From positions 496,001-560,000 of the forward strand of contig NZ_JBEWSZ010000002.1 of the NCBI RefSeq assembly GCF_040537815.1: 64,000 bases of DNA. The letters are read 5' to 3'. Position numbers and translations under genes: made by a program. The DNA is from Mesorhizobium shangrilense. GTDB lineage: Bacteria; Pseudomonadota; Alphaproteobacteria; Rhizobiales; Rhizobiaceae. The notes beneath the pieces were generated by a model. That model did no database searches, was not told where the DNA came from, and saw only the letters and a list, made by a program, of their open reading frames with translations. This document shows positions 18,652 to 27,160 of the stretch, piece by piece. Within the stretch, counting starts at the first letter, position 1; each line of letters opens with the position of its first letter.

Positions 18652-19293
18652 TTACTTCTCTTCGGCGGCCGGAGCCGCTTCGGGAGCAGCGGCCTCAACC
18701 GTCTCTTCCGTCTCCGGCTTCATCGCCGACGAGCCGGCAATGGTCGCGATGGTGAAGTCGCGGTCGGAGATCACCGGCTTGACGCCGGCCGGCAGCTTGA
18801 CCGCCGAGATGTGGATCGAATCGCCGATGTTGGCGCCGGTGAGATCGACGGTGATGAATTCCGGGATCGCATTGGCCGGGCAGTGGAACTCGACTTCGTG
18901 ACGCACGATGTTGAGCACGCCGCCGCGCTTGATGCCGGGCGACTTGTCTTCGTTGATGAAGTGCACGGGCACGTCAACGTTGACTTCGGTGTCCTTGCCG
19001 ATGCGCAGGAAATCCACGTGGAGCGGGAAGTCCTTGACCGGGTCGAGCTGGAAGTCCTTCGGCAGGACCTGGATCTTCTTGCCCTCGACATCGATCGTGG
19101 CGACCGTGGTCAGGAACCCACCGCCATGGATCTTGTAGTAGACGTCCTTGTAGTTGAGCGAGATAGCCAGGGGAGGCTGCTTGTCGCCATAGATTACTGC
19201 AGGCACTTTACCGTTGCGGCGAACTGCACGGGCGGACCCCTTACCGACCTGTTCGCGTGCTTCGGCCTTGAGCTCGTAAGTGTCGTGGCTCAT
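18652..19293 (-). CDS. rplY: 50S ribosomal protein L25 (Ctc form)
   Basis: A 213-residue L25 of the long CTC type. The N-terminal 5S rRNA-binding domain ([24 protein letters not shown]) is followed by the TL5-like beta domain and an acidic alanine/glutamate-rich C-terminal tail ([12 protein letters not shown]). It binds 5S rRNA in the large ribosomal subunit. It heads the operon with pth. The 237 bases upstream, up to the LacI gene, contain no gene that I can support. Confidence 0.95.
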   Translation of the reverse strand: MSHDTYELKAEAREQVGKGSARAVRRNGKVPAVIYGDKQPPLAISLNYKDVYYKIHGGGFLTTVATIDVEGKKIQVLPKDFQLDPVKDFPLHVDFLRIGKDTEVNVDVPVHFINEDKSPGIKRGGVLNIVRHEVEFHCPANAIPEFITVDLTGANIGDSIHISAVKLPAGVKPVISDRDFTIATIAGSSAMKPETEETVEAAAPEAAPAAEEK

Positions 19294-19530
19294 GGCATTT
19301 CCTTTCGGTTTGTTCTGGAGCGCCTACGGCGGCGATGTGCTTGACCGTAAACGTCGAAAGCCGCCAGGCCTGGATGTCCGAAATCAGGCCACCCGCTTGA
19401 AGCGGACCTTTGTTCGGGGATCACAAGGGAAGGCAGCCTTCCGCCGCGTTGCCTCCAAGGGTGTCTACGCGGGTGGCGGCTCTATAGCGGAAGGTGGGAA
19501 AGGGTGCAAGTCAGCCAAGGCAGGGCAGTA

Positions 19531-20568
19531 TTAGATGTTCTCGCGGGTGTAAATCTCGAACGGCAGGATGGTGGTGAAGTTGCTCGCTTCATTCGGCGCG
19601 GAAACGGCGCGGACCATGCCGGCCAGCGCGTCCTGCGCGATGCGGGCGAGGGGGTGCGAGATGACGAAGGTCAGCGTGCCGTCGAGCAGCGCCGAGCGGG
19701 TCGTGTCCATCAACTCATAGCCGACGACGACGAGGCTGCCGGCCCGGCCTGTGGATCGCAGGGCCGCAATGGCGCCGGTGATGCCGCCGCCGGCGACAAA
19801 AAGGCCGCTGAGGTCCGGATTTTCGTTCAGGAGCCTCTCGGTCATCTCCTGTGCGATGGCACTGGACTCGAAGGTCGGCAGCGGCTCAAGCAGCGTGAAG
19901 CCCGGAGCGTGCTCGCGGAAATAGGAGCGAAACCCGCTCTCGTTCATCTCCTGGCAGCGGTAGCGGTGATTGCCGACGAGGATGCCCAGCTTGCCGGGTG
20001 CCTTGCAGACGTGCTCGAACACCCAGGCCGCGGTGCGCCCGACCTTCCAGCCGTCGAGCCCGATGTAGCGAACCTGCTCCGTCGCCGATATCGGCGAGAT
20101 CAGCGCAAAGACCGGCACGTTGCGGGCCTGCAGCGTATCGATCGCCTGGGCGACAAGAGGGTGAACCGCGGCAACGACGCCCACGGCGTCGCATTCGGAA
20201 CCCAATGCCAGTATGCGTGACGCGACGTTCTGCGGCGACAGATCGTCAAGGAATTCCGTTCTCAGCTCTATTTCGCAGTCGGGAATTGTCTCGACGGCCA
20301 AACGCAACGCTTCGGCGATGTTGCGGTAAAAGGCGCGGCCGGGCTGGTGCAGCAGGAAGCCGAACCTGTAACGCGGCCGGGCGGCGGCCACGCGGCTGCG
20401 CAGCGCGCCCATGCCGTAAAAGCCGATCTGCTCCGCCGCCAGCCTGACGCGCTCGCGCGTGCCTTGGCGGACGGCACCCGCGCCGCTCAGCACGCGGTTG
20501 ACGGTGGCCACCGAAACATTCGCCTCGGCAGCGACATCCCTGATCGTTGGCCGCTTGTTCTGATCCAT
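19531..20568 (-). CDS. LacI-family transcriptional regulator
   Basis: A 345-residue regulator. The N-terminal helix-turn-helix and hinge are typical (TIRDVAAEANVSVATVNRVLSGAGAV, residues 8-33). The remaining ~280 residues form a periplasmic-binding-protein-like sensor domain (RYRFGFLLHQPGRAFYRNI onward). It should bind an operator as a dimer and release it, or bind it, on sensing a sugar-like ligand. It is divergent from the hydroxylase/ABC cluster that starts at 20840 and is the likely regulator of that cluster. Confidence 0.93.
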   Translation of the reverse strand: MDQNKRPTIRDVAAEANVSVATVNRVLSGAGAVRQGTRERVRLAAEQIGFYGMGALRSRVAAARPRYRFGFLLHQPGRAFYRNIAEALRLAVETIPDCEIELRTEFLDDLSPQNVASRILALGSECDAVGVVAAVHPLVAQAIDTLQARNVPVFALISPISATEQVRYIGLDGWKVGRTAAWVFEHVCKAPGKLGILVGNHRYRCQEMNESGFRSYFREHAPGFTLLEPLPTFESSAIAQEMTERLLNENPDLSGLFVAGGGITGAIAALRSTGRAGSLVVVGYELMDTTRSALLDGTLTFVISHPLARIAQDALAGMVRAVSAPNEASNFTTILPFEIYTRENI

Positions 20569-20592
20569 TTCGTCTCACCAACCTATCGCAAT

Positions 20593-20608
20593 TGATACAA
20601 AGATATCA
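20593..20608. promoter_or_regulatory. Candidate LacI-family operator 1
   Basis: Inverted repeat TGATA-6-TATCA in the AT-rich space 25 bases upstream of the LacI-type gene's start. Placement between the divergent genes fits an autoregulated operator, but LacI operators usually have a central CG, which this one lacks. Confidence 0.35.
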
Positions 20609-20664
20609 TTTTCTCTGCCAGATTGATATGAATGACACAATCGTTTTGGAACAATTATTCTATT

Positions 20665-20685
20665 CTTGATTCATTTTGGATCAAG
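20665..20685. promoter_or_regulatory. Candidate LacI-family operator 2
   Basis: Inverted repeat CTTGAT-9-ATCAAG in the same divergent region, nearer the hydroxylase gene. It shares the TTGAT half-site core with the first candidate. No other gene was seen in the 271-base gap 20569-20839. Confidence 0.3.
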
Positions 20686-20839
20686 ATGTTTATCTCAGGG
20701 AAAGCAAGCAAGGCGGAAGCACGCCGGCCCAGGGATAGCAGCAGCACAGCGCAGCCAAGGTTCTCGCCCACCGCCCTCAGGCGGTGCGAGGCAGCGTGCG
20801 CGTGCGGGCCATCCCAGGCATGGCGGGTGGAGGATCTGC

Positions 20840-21859
20840 ATGGACGATCTCAAATACGGCGTGCGCGACAAGCGCGGCGACTGGAAGCCGAACGGGCGCA
20901 TCGAGGGGGCGCCGTTGTGGAACTGGCCACCCAGGCTGCCGAAGATCCTGGCATGGCTGCCCGGCTATATCTGGCCATGGAATGCCTTCCACATGGCCAC
21001 CGCGCTCCTCTATTGGTTCTATATCGTCCCCAGCGTCGAGACGATGAAGACGATCAGCTGGGGCTGGGCGCTATGGCTCTATGCCGTCAACGCAGCCGCG
21101 ATCCTGGTCTTCTACGGCATCTTCGAGCTGCGCTATTACATCAGGCGCGCCCAGGCGACGCGGTTCAAGTACAACCACAAATTCCCCGGCGACGCGCCCT
21201 CCGATGTGTTCTGGTTCCAGAGCCAGAACCTCGACAACTTCCTGCGCTCGTTCTTCATCACAATCCCGCTGTGGACGGTGGTCGAAGTCATCTTCCTGTG
21301 GTGTTTTGCCAATGGCTACGTGCCGTGGCTCAGCGGGTCGGATCACCCGGTCTACCTCGCAGCACTGGTGCTGATCGCGCCGGCTATCCACGAGGTGCAC
21401 TTCTTCTTCATCCACCGGCTGATCCACTGGGGGCCGCTCTATCGCTGGATCCATTCGGTCCACCACAATTCGATCAACCCGTCGCCTTGGTCATCGCTGT
21501 CGATGCATCCGGTGGAAGGGTTCCTCTATCACGCGGTCGCCTTCTGGCACCTTGTCATCCCGTCCAATCCCATCATCGCGCTGTTCCAGCTGCATATCGC
21601 CGGCTTTGGTGCGGTCAACGGCCATCTCGGCTTTGAAAAGCTGGAGGTGACCGAGGACACAGCGGTCGAGAGCCACGCCTACGCACACTACCTGCACCAC
21701 AAATATTTCGAGGTGAACTATGGCGGCGATGGGCTGATCCCGCTCGATCGGTGGTTCGGCACCTGGCACGACGGCACCAGGGAGGGCGACGCCATGATGG
21801 ACGCCCGGTTCCAGAAAAAGAGGGAGCGCATGAACGCCAAGGTCGCGGCGAACCATTGA
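20840..21859 (+). CDS. Membrane di-iron hydroxylase, sterol desaturase superfamily
   Basis: A 339-residue integral membrane protein with several hydrophobic helices between residues 40 and 260. The histidine boxes that bind two irons are visible: HEVHFFFIHRLIH, HSVHHNS, and the C-terminal HAYAHYLHHK. Relatives hydroxylate or desaturate lipids and other carbon skeletons using O2 and electrons from a ferredoxin or cytochrome. The ATG at 20840 follows GGTGGAGGATCTGC. It leads a cluster with an ABC importer and a Rieske ferredoxin, which could be its electron donor. Substrate unknown. Confidence 0.85.
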   Translation: MDDLKYGVRDKRGDWKPNGRIEGAPLWNWPPRLPKILAWLPGYIWPWNAFHMATALLYWFYIVPSVETMKTISWGWALWLYAVNAAAILVFYGIFELRYYIRRAQATRFKYNHKFPGDAPSDVFWFQSQNLDNFLRSFFITIPLWTVVEVIFLWCFANGYVPWLSGSDHPVYLAALVLIAPAIHEVHFFFIHRLIHWGPLYRWIHSVHHNSINPSPWSSLSMHPVEGFLYHAVAFWHLVIPSNPIIALFQLHIAGFGAVNGHLGFEKLEVTEDTAVESHAYAHYLHHKYFEVNYGGDGLIPLDRWFGTWHDGTREGDAMMDARFQKKRERMNAKVAANH

Positions 21860-21956
21860 TCACGTGACACGACGCGTAACGGGAGAGGTGCGCGCCTTCG
21901 GATGAATTCACTGTTTTTATAAATCCGTCTGACGACGGCAATCGGGAGGAGATGAC

Positions 21957-22943
21957 ATGAAGCGTACAGCGAAACTGTTGACGGCAATGATGACGGCGGC
22001 CTTGGTGGCGACATCAGCCACAGCGGTCATGGCCCAGTCCAAGGGCGCGAAGATCTTCGTTATCGGCGGCAAGGCGGACGACCCGTTCTGGTCGAAGGTC
22101 AAGAAGGGCGCCGATGACGCAGGCCTGGTTGCGAAGGCAACGGGCGGCTCGGTGACCTGGCTCGGTCCGCAGAACTACGACAACCTCGGCCCGGACGCGG
22201 CCAAGCTTATCCGGACCGCATTGAGCCAGCATCCCGACGCCATCGTCGGACCGGACTGGGTACCCGAGGCCATGGACGATGCCTTCAAGGACGTCGTTGC
22301 CGCAGGCGTGCCGCTCATCATCTACAATTCCGGCGGCATGGACGCAGCCAAGCGGCTCGGCGCCATGAATTATGTCGGCAACGAAGAATACAAGGCTGGT
22401 CTCGGCGGCGGCGAGTATTATGGCAGCCATGGCTCCAAGAACGTGCTTTGCGTCAATACCTTGCCGGGCGCCACCAACACGGAAGACCGCTGCAAGGGCA
22501 TCGCCGACGCCATCGCCAAGAGCGGTGGCAAGTCAAGCCAGTTGCCGCTGCCGTCCTCCAGTTTCGGCAATCCGACCGCCGTCGCCGAGGCGATCAAGGC
22601 GGCCGTGCTGAAGGACAACACCATCGACGGCGTCATCACCATCAGCGCCGGCGACGCCAACAGTGCCGCCAACGCCATCAGCCAAGCCAGCGTCGGCGAC
22701 AAGGTAAAGCTTGCGTCGTTCGACATGGATGAAACCGGCCTGCAGCGCATCAAGGCTGGCACCCAGCTGTTCGCGGTCGACCAGCAGCCCTACCTGCAAG
22801 GCTATCTCGCGGTGTCGCTGCTGAACGGCCTCGTCAATTACGGGCTCGACCTGCCGACCAAACCGGTGCTGACCGGACCAGGGATCGTCGACGCCGCCAA
22901 TGTGGATGCGACGATGGCCGGCGCCGTGGCCGGCGCCCGATAG
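21957..22943 (+). CDS. ABC transporter substrate-binding protein (sugar type)
   Basis: A 328-residue periplasmic binding protein of the ribose/rhizopine class (type I fold). A signal peptide of about 26 residues ends at AVMA. The mature protein starts KIFVIGGKADDPFWSKVKKG, the usual first strand and helix of the family, and ends with a second-domain FAVDQQPYLQGYLAV segment. The ATG follows GGGAGGAG. Together with the permease and ATPase downstream it forms a complete importer. The ligand is probably a sugar, polyol or similar hydrophilic compound. Confidence 0.92.
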   Translation: MKRTAKLLTAMMTAALVATSATAVMAQSKGAKIFVIGGKADDPFWSKVKKGADDAGLVAKATGGSVTWLGPQNYDNLGPDAAKLIRTALSQHPDAIVGPDWVPEAMDDAFKDVVAAGVPLIIYNSGGMDAAKRLGAMNYVGNEEYKAGLGGGEYYGSHGSKNVLCVNTLPGATNTEDRCKGIADAIAKSGGKSSQLPLPSSSFGNPTAVAEAIKAAVLKDNTIDGVITISAGDANSAANAISQASVGDKVKLASFDMDETGLQRIKAGTQLFAVDQQPYLQGYLAVSLLNGLVNYGLDLPTKPVLTGPGIVDAANVDATMAGAVAGAR

Positions 22944-22954
22944 GCTCCGCCTTA

Positions 22955-23095
22955 CCTTCTCCCTTGTGGGAGAAGGTGGATCGGCGCGTAGCGCCGAGAC
23001 GGTAGAGGGGTGCTGGACAGAACATCGTCGATGCCAAGCTGGAGCACCCCGCGTCCGTCGCCTTCGGCGACATCTTCTCCCGCAAGGGGAGAAGG
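22955..23095 (+). repeat. RIME-like intergenic repeat, copy B
   Basis: A ~140-base element in the same orientation as copy A, starting CCTTCTCCCTTGTGGGAGAAGG and ending GGGGAGAAGG, with internal GGCGCGTAGCGCC and CGCCTTCGGCG palindromes. It lies inside the ABC operon, between the binding-protein and permease genes. Its hairpins could lower downstream expression or protect the upstream mRNA, so that the binding protein is made in excess. Confidence 0.85.
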
Positions 23096-23158
23096 AGGAG
23101 CCAACGTGCCGACGCCCCAAAGGGCGGCAACCAAACCACTAACGCCAGGGACACTTCG

Positions 23159-24226
23159 ATGATATCCCAAGCCCATCACCAACCTGCCGTGGCGGCGGCT
23201 GCGCCATTCGTTCCGCGCTCTTCGATGCCCTCGATCGGTAGCCTCGTGCGTCGCCCAGAAGTCGGCTCGCTGATCGGCATGATCGCCGTCCTGATCTTCT
23301 TCTCGATCTTTGGCGGCGCCAATTTCCTGTCGGCCGGCGGCGCCGCCAGCTGGCTCAATGTCGCCTCGGAGCTCGGCATCATCGCGCTCCCGGTCGGGCT
23401 TTTGATGATCGCCGGGCATCTCGATCTCTCCGTCGGGTCGATGATCCCCGCCAGCTCGATGACCATTGCCATCATCTCGGGCCATTACGACCTGCCGATC
23501 ATCGTCGGCATCCTTGCATCGCTTGGGCTTGGCTTGGCCGTCGGCTTCATCAACGGCGTCCTGGTGATCCGCACCAAGGTGCCATCCTTCGTCGTCACCC
23601 TGGCGACGCTGTTCGCGCTGGCCGGTCTGACGCTCGGCCTGTCGGTCATCCTGTCCGGTAGCACCAGTGTCGCGCTGAAGGGCGGGCCGACCGCCAAGCT
23701 GTTGTTTGGCGACTACCTTGGCGGCAAGTTCCAGGTGACGCTGTTCTGGTGGATCGCCGCTATCCTGATCGTCGGCTTCATCCTGAATTTCTCGCGCTTC
23801 GGCAACTGGATCCTGGCCATGGGCGGCGACGCGGTCAGCGCCCGCAATGCCGGCATCCCGACGGACCGGGTCACCATCGCGCTGTTCATGAGCAGCGGGC
23901 TGTGCGCGGCCTTCGTCGGCATGTCGCAGGCAATCCTCTACAACAGCGCCCAGGTGGCCGCCGGGCAGTCGTTCATCTTCAACTCGATCATCGCGGTGGT
24001 CATTGGCGGTGTGCTGCTCACCGGCGGCTACGGCTCGGTGGTCGGCATCGTCTTGGGCACGCTGACCTTCTCAATCGTCAACCAGGGCATCTTCTACACC
24101 GGCTTCGACGCCAACTGGGCAAGCCTGATCATCGGCGTCCTGCTGCTGGCGGCCGTGCTGATGAACAACACCTTCCGCAGCATGGCGTTGACTTACGCGC
24201 CACGCACCAAATCGAGGGCACGCTGA
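23159..24226 (+). CDS. ABC transporter permease (RbsC/AraH type)
   Basis: A 355-residue inner membrane permease with about 8-10 hydrophobic helices. The family landmark of sugar permeases is seen as GHLDLSVGSMIPASSM and, later, GGDAVSARNAGIPTDRV, where it contacts the ATPase. The GGVLLTGGYGSVVGIVLGT segment is also typical. The N-terminal ~35 residues are cytosolic. It overlaps the ATPase start by one base (TGATG), so the two are translationally coupled. Confidence 0.92.
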   Translation: MISQAHHQPAVAAAAPFVPRSSMPSIGSLVRRPEVGSLIGMIAVLIFFSIFGGANFLSAGGAASWLNVASELGIIALPVGLLMIAGHLDLSVGSMIPASSMTIAIISGHYDLPIIVGILASLGLGLAVGFINGVLVIRTKVPSFVVTLATLFALAGLTLGLSVILSGSTSVALKGGPTAKLLFGDYLGGKFQVTLFWWIAAILIVGFILNFSRFGNWILAMGGDAVSARNAGIPTDRVTIALFMSSGLCAAFVGMSQAILYNSAQVAAGQSFIFNSIIAVVIGGVLLTGGYGSVVGIVLGTLTFSIVNQGIFYTGFDANWASLIIGVLLLAAVLMNNTFRSMALTYAPRTKSRAR

Positions 24227-25029
24227 TGACAACGCCGCTGCTCAGGCTGACCGGAATCAACAAGTCGTTCGGTCCGATCGACGTGCTCCACGACATTTCG
24301 CTCGAAGTGAACAGGGGCGAGGTGCTGTGCCTGCTCGGCGACAACGGCGCGGGAAAATCGACGCTGATCAGGATCCTTTCCGGCGTCCACAAGCCGACAT
24401 CGGGCACAATGGAAATGGACGGCAAGGCCGTCGCATTCGACAGCCCCCGCGATGCCAGCGACCACGGCATCGCGACCGTCCACCAGTTCGGCGGGACGTT
24501 CCCGCTGATGAGCATCGGCCGGTCCTTCTTCGTCGGCGCGGAGCCGACACGGCGCTGGGGGCCGCTGACCATCTACGATCGCAAACGGGCCAATGAGATC
24601 GCCGTGACCGAGATGCGTCAGCTCGGCATCACCCGCATCGATGATGGCGATCGCCTCGTCGGTGGGCTGTCCGGAGGCGAGCGCCAGGCGCTGGCCATTG
24701 CGCGGGCCGTCCATTTCGGCGCCAGCGTGCTGATCCTCGACGAGCCGACCGCGGCACTCGGCGTCAAGGAGGCGGCGCACGTATTGCGCATCGTCTTGCA
24801 GGCGCGCCGCAAGGGCATCGCGGTCATCTTCATCACCCACAATGTCGTCCATGCGCTCACCGTCGGCGACCACTTCGCCGTCCTCATCAGGGGCGCCAAG
24901 GCGGCGGATTTCCGCAAGGGCGAGAAAAGCCGCGAGGCGATCACCGACCTGATGGCTGGCGGTGAGCAGATGGCTGAACTCGAAGCCGAGATCGAGAGCT
25001 TCACGGCAACGCATGACCAGCATGCGTAG
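24226..25029 (+). CDS. ABC transporter ATP-binding protein (single domain)
   Basis: A 267-residue ATPase with Walker A GDNGAGKST, signature LSGGERQ, Walker B VLILDEPTAALG and switch His in FITHN. Ribose-type importers usually have a fused double ATPase of about 500 residues; this one is single, so it should work as a homodimer, as in the FrcA/rhizobial fructose-type systems. Start ATG 24226 overlaps the permease stop. A longer open frame upstream lies inside the permease gene. Confidence 0.92.
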   Translation: MTTPLLRLTGINKSFGPIDVLHDISLEVNRGEVLCLLGDNGAGKSTLIRILSGVHKPTSGTMEMDGKAVAFDSPRDASDHGIATVHQFGGTFPLMSIGRSFFVGAEPTRRWGPLTIYDRKRANEIAVTEMRQLGITRIDDGDRLVGGLSGGERQALAIARAVHFGASVLILDEPTAALGVKEAAHVLRIVLQARRKGIAVIFITHNVVHALTVGDHFAVLIRGAKAADFRKGEKSREAITDLMAGGEQMAELEAEIESFTATHDQHA

Positions 25030-25133
25030 ACCTTGCGAAGGCGCCCACCCTCCACAGAGCATCTTCCCGAGCGGCCGGCGCGGCGCTTGTCCCGCCGGCC
25101 GCCTTTTCGACCAACCGATAACCAGGGGTGACA

Positions 25134-25445
25134 ATGGCAAAGTGGATTAATGCGTGCGCGACGGATGACATCGAGGAAGAGGACCTCATCCGCTTTGATC
25201 ACGAGGGCCGGACATTTGCCATCTACCGGAGTCCCGACGACCAGTTCTTCTGTACCGACGGTTTGTGCACGCATGAAAAAGTGCATCTGAGCGACGGGCT
25301 GGTCATGGAATACAAGATCGAATGCCCGAAGCATAACGGTGTGTTCGATTACCGGACGGGCGAAGCGCTGCGCGCACCGGTCTGCGTGAACCTGAAAACC
25401 TACAAAACCAAGGTCGAGAACGGCCGCGTTTACATCGAGGTCTGA
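25134..25445 (+). CDS. MocE-type Rieske 2Fe-2S ferredoxin
   Basis: A 103-residue soluble Rieske ferredoxin. The cluster ligands are in CTHEKVHL and CPKHNGVFDY, in the order C-x-H and C-x-x-H. The sequence closely follows MocE, which serves in rhizopine (3-O-methyl-scyllo-inosamine) breakdown in Sinorhizobium with the oxygenase-like MocD. It should carry electrons to an oxygenase; in this cluster the candidate is the di-iron hydroxylase at 20840. No ferredoxin reductase gene is nearby. ATG 25134 follows CAGGGGTGACA. An in-frame GTG six bases earlier is part of that spacer. Confidence 0.88.
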   Translation: MAKWINACATDDIEEEDLIRFDHEGRTFAIYRSPDDQFFCTDGLCTHEKVHLSDGLVMEYKIECPKHNGVFDYRTGEALRAPVCVNLKTYKTKVENGRVYIEV

Positions 25446-25446
25446 C

Positions 25447-26226
25447 ATGGACACTTTCACCCTGGCCGCCTGCGCCGAAATGCTGTGGCTGGAACGGCCG
25501 ATGGAATGGCGTGTCAAGCGCCTCACCGAATTGGGCTTCCAGGTCGGCCTCTGGAACTGGCCCGAGCATGATCTCGCAATGCTCGAGAAATCCGGCGCGA
25601 CCTTCTCGATCATGAACGGCTATCTGCGCGGCCGGCTTTCAGATGACGAGGGTGCGGCCGAACTGCTGAAGACGGCGAAGGAGACGGCAGCGGTCGGCAA
25701 GCGTCTCGGTGTCGCACGGCTTAATCTGCACGGCACCGGGCTGGGCGATGGCGGCCTGCCCGTCACGCCCTGCGAGACAGTCACCGGCGCGATGTGGCTC
25801 AAGGCGCGAGACACGCTGAACCGCATCGCGGACCTTGCCGAGGCCGAGGGCGTGACATTCACACTGGAAAATTTGAACCTGCCGGTCGACCATCCCGGCG
25901 TGCCGTTCGGGCGCGCTGAGGATACGCTTGCGCTGGTATCAAGCGTGAACCGGCCGGGCCTGCGCCTCAATCTCGACCTCTACCATGCGCAGATCGGGGA
26001 AGGGAACCTGATCGAACTGTGCCGCGCCTGCCTGCCATGGATCGGCGAGGTGCAGGTGGCGGATGTGCCGGGACGAATGGAGCCTGGGACCGGCGAGATC
26101 AATTATCGCGGCATCGCCCGCGCACTGAAGGACATGGGCTACCGGGGGCCGGTGGGCATGGAAGCGTTTGCCTCCGGCGATCCCGAGGCGGCACTGCAAG
26201 CCTTCCGCGACGCTTTCACCCTCTGA
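25447..26226 (+). CDS. TIM-barrel sugar isomerase/epimerase (hydroxypyruvate isomerase-like)
   Basis: A 259-residue xylose-isomerase-like TIM barrel. Segments that match hydroxypyruvate isomerase include TLENLN (metal Glu), LNLDLYHAQ (metal Asp), VQVADVPGRMEPGTGEINY and GMEAF (final Glu). The usual His before the QVAD strand appears to be Glu. The expected reaction is aldose-ketose isomerisation or epimerisation of a small sugar or keto acid. The ATG starts one base after the ferredoxin stop, so they are co-translated. Confidence 0.85.
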   Translation: MDTFTLAACAEMLWLERPMEWRVKRLTELGFQVGLWNWPEHDLAMLEKSGATFSIMNGYLRGRLSDDEGAAELLKTAKETAAVGKRLGVARLNLHGTGLGDGGLPVTPCETVTGAMWLKARDTLNRIADLAEAEGVTFTLENLNLPVDHPGVPFGRAEDTLALVSSVNRPGLRLNLDLYHAQIGEGNLIELCRACLPWIGEVQVADVPGRMEPGTGEINYRGIARALKDMGYRGPVGMEAFASGDPEAALQAFRDAFTL

Positions 26227-26235
26227 GGAACGAAA

Positions 26236-27048
26236 ATGGTCACCAAGAGCATCCGCCCCACCGTCGCCGACATCCGGGCCATGAAGGGCCGCGGACAGAA
26301 GATCTCCATGCTTTACGTCACCTCTCTCGAAGAGGCAGCGGCGGCGGACGCGGCTGGCGTCGACATGCTCTCGATCGAGGGCCGCTTTTTCTCGCCCGAG
26401 ATGCGCGAGGCAGCCGGCCGTTGCTTCGTGCAGGTCGGGCTGCCCTACGGCCCCGCCGGTGATCTGGTTACCGCCGAGGACTATCTGAGAACCGCCTACC
26501 ACTACATGCGGATCGGCGGCGACTGCTTCTACTGTGCCGCCTCGCTCGATATCCAGAAGACGCTTTGCGACAACGCCGTGCCGATAGTCGCCCATGTCGG
26601 CCTGATCCCCTCGCAATGCACCTGGACCGGCGGGTTCAAAGCCGTCGGCAGGACAGCCGAGAGCGCGCGTGCGGTCTGGGATCACGTGAAGCGCCTGGAG
26701 ACCATTGGCTGTTTTGGCGCGGAGCTGGAGGTTGTGCCCGATCGTATCGCCGAGCTGATCACCCGGGGCACGCCCATGATCATGCTCGGCATGGGCGCCG
26801 GCCCCCATGCCGACGCGCAGTATCTTTTCAGCGAGGACGTGCTCGGCCACACCACGGGCCATAGGCCGCGCCATGCCAAGACCTACCGCAACTTTGCCGC
26901 CGAGTATGAGCGGCTGCAGCGCGAGCGTGTCGCCGCCTATCGCGAGTTCATATCCGACGTGCAAACGGGCGCCTATCCCGAACCGCGGCACGTCGTCCCC
27001 ATCACCGACGCGGAACTTGCCAATTTCAAGGCCGCTCTAGGCCTGTAG
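26236..27048 (+). CDS. PanB-like (ketopantoate hydroxymethyltransferase superfamily) protein
   Basis: A 270-residue TIM barrel related to PanB. Shared landmarks are HVGLIPS (PanB HLGLTPQ), AELEVVP with the catalytic Glu, GMGAG and PRHAKTY (PanB PKFAKNF). The three Mg2+-binding positions of PanB appear changed in my hand alignment: VGDS is IEGR, LADLPF is VQVGLPY, and KIEGG is YCAAS. It is therefore unlikely to be a normal ketopantoate hydroxymethyltransferase. It could do aldol-type chemistry on the intermediate made by the neighbouring genes. It ends the cluster, 9 bases after the TIM-barrel gene. Confidence 0.8.
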   Translation: MVTKSIRPTVADIRAMKGRGQKISMLYVTSLEEAAAADAAGVDMLSIEGRFFSPEMREAAGRCFVQVGLPYGPAGDLVTAEDYLRTAYHYMRIGGDCFYCAASLDIQKTLCDNAVPIVAHVGLIPSQCTWTGGFKAVGRTAESARAVWDHVKRLETIGCFGAELEVVPDRIAELITRGTPMIMLGMGAGPHADAQYLFSEDVLGHTTGHRPRHAKTYRNFAAEYERLQRERVAAYREFISDVQTGAYPEPRHVVPITDAELANFKAALGL

Positions 27049-27160
27049 CGACGTCCTCAAGGCCAAGGTGCACGCAGCTCGCTATTGGTTGCAGCTCAAC
27101 GCATCAAGCTGTGCCGGCGTCAGCCTGAACTCAGGTTCTGATCGCCGGCCCTGCTTCCAG

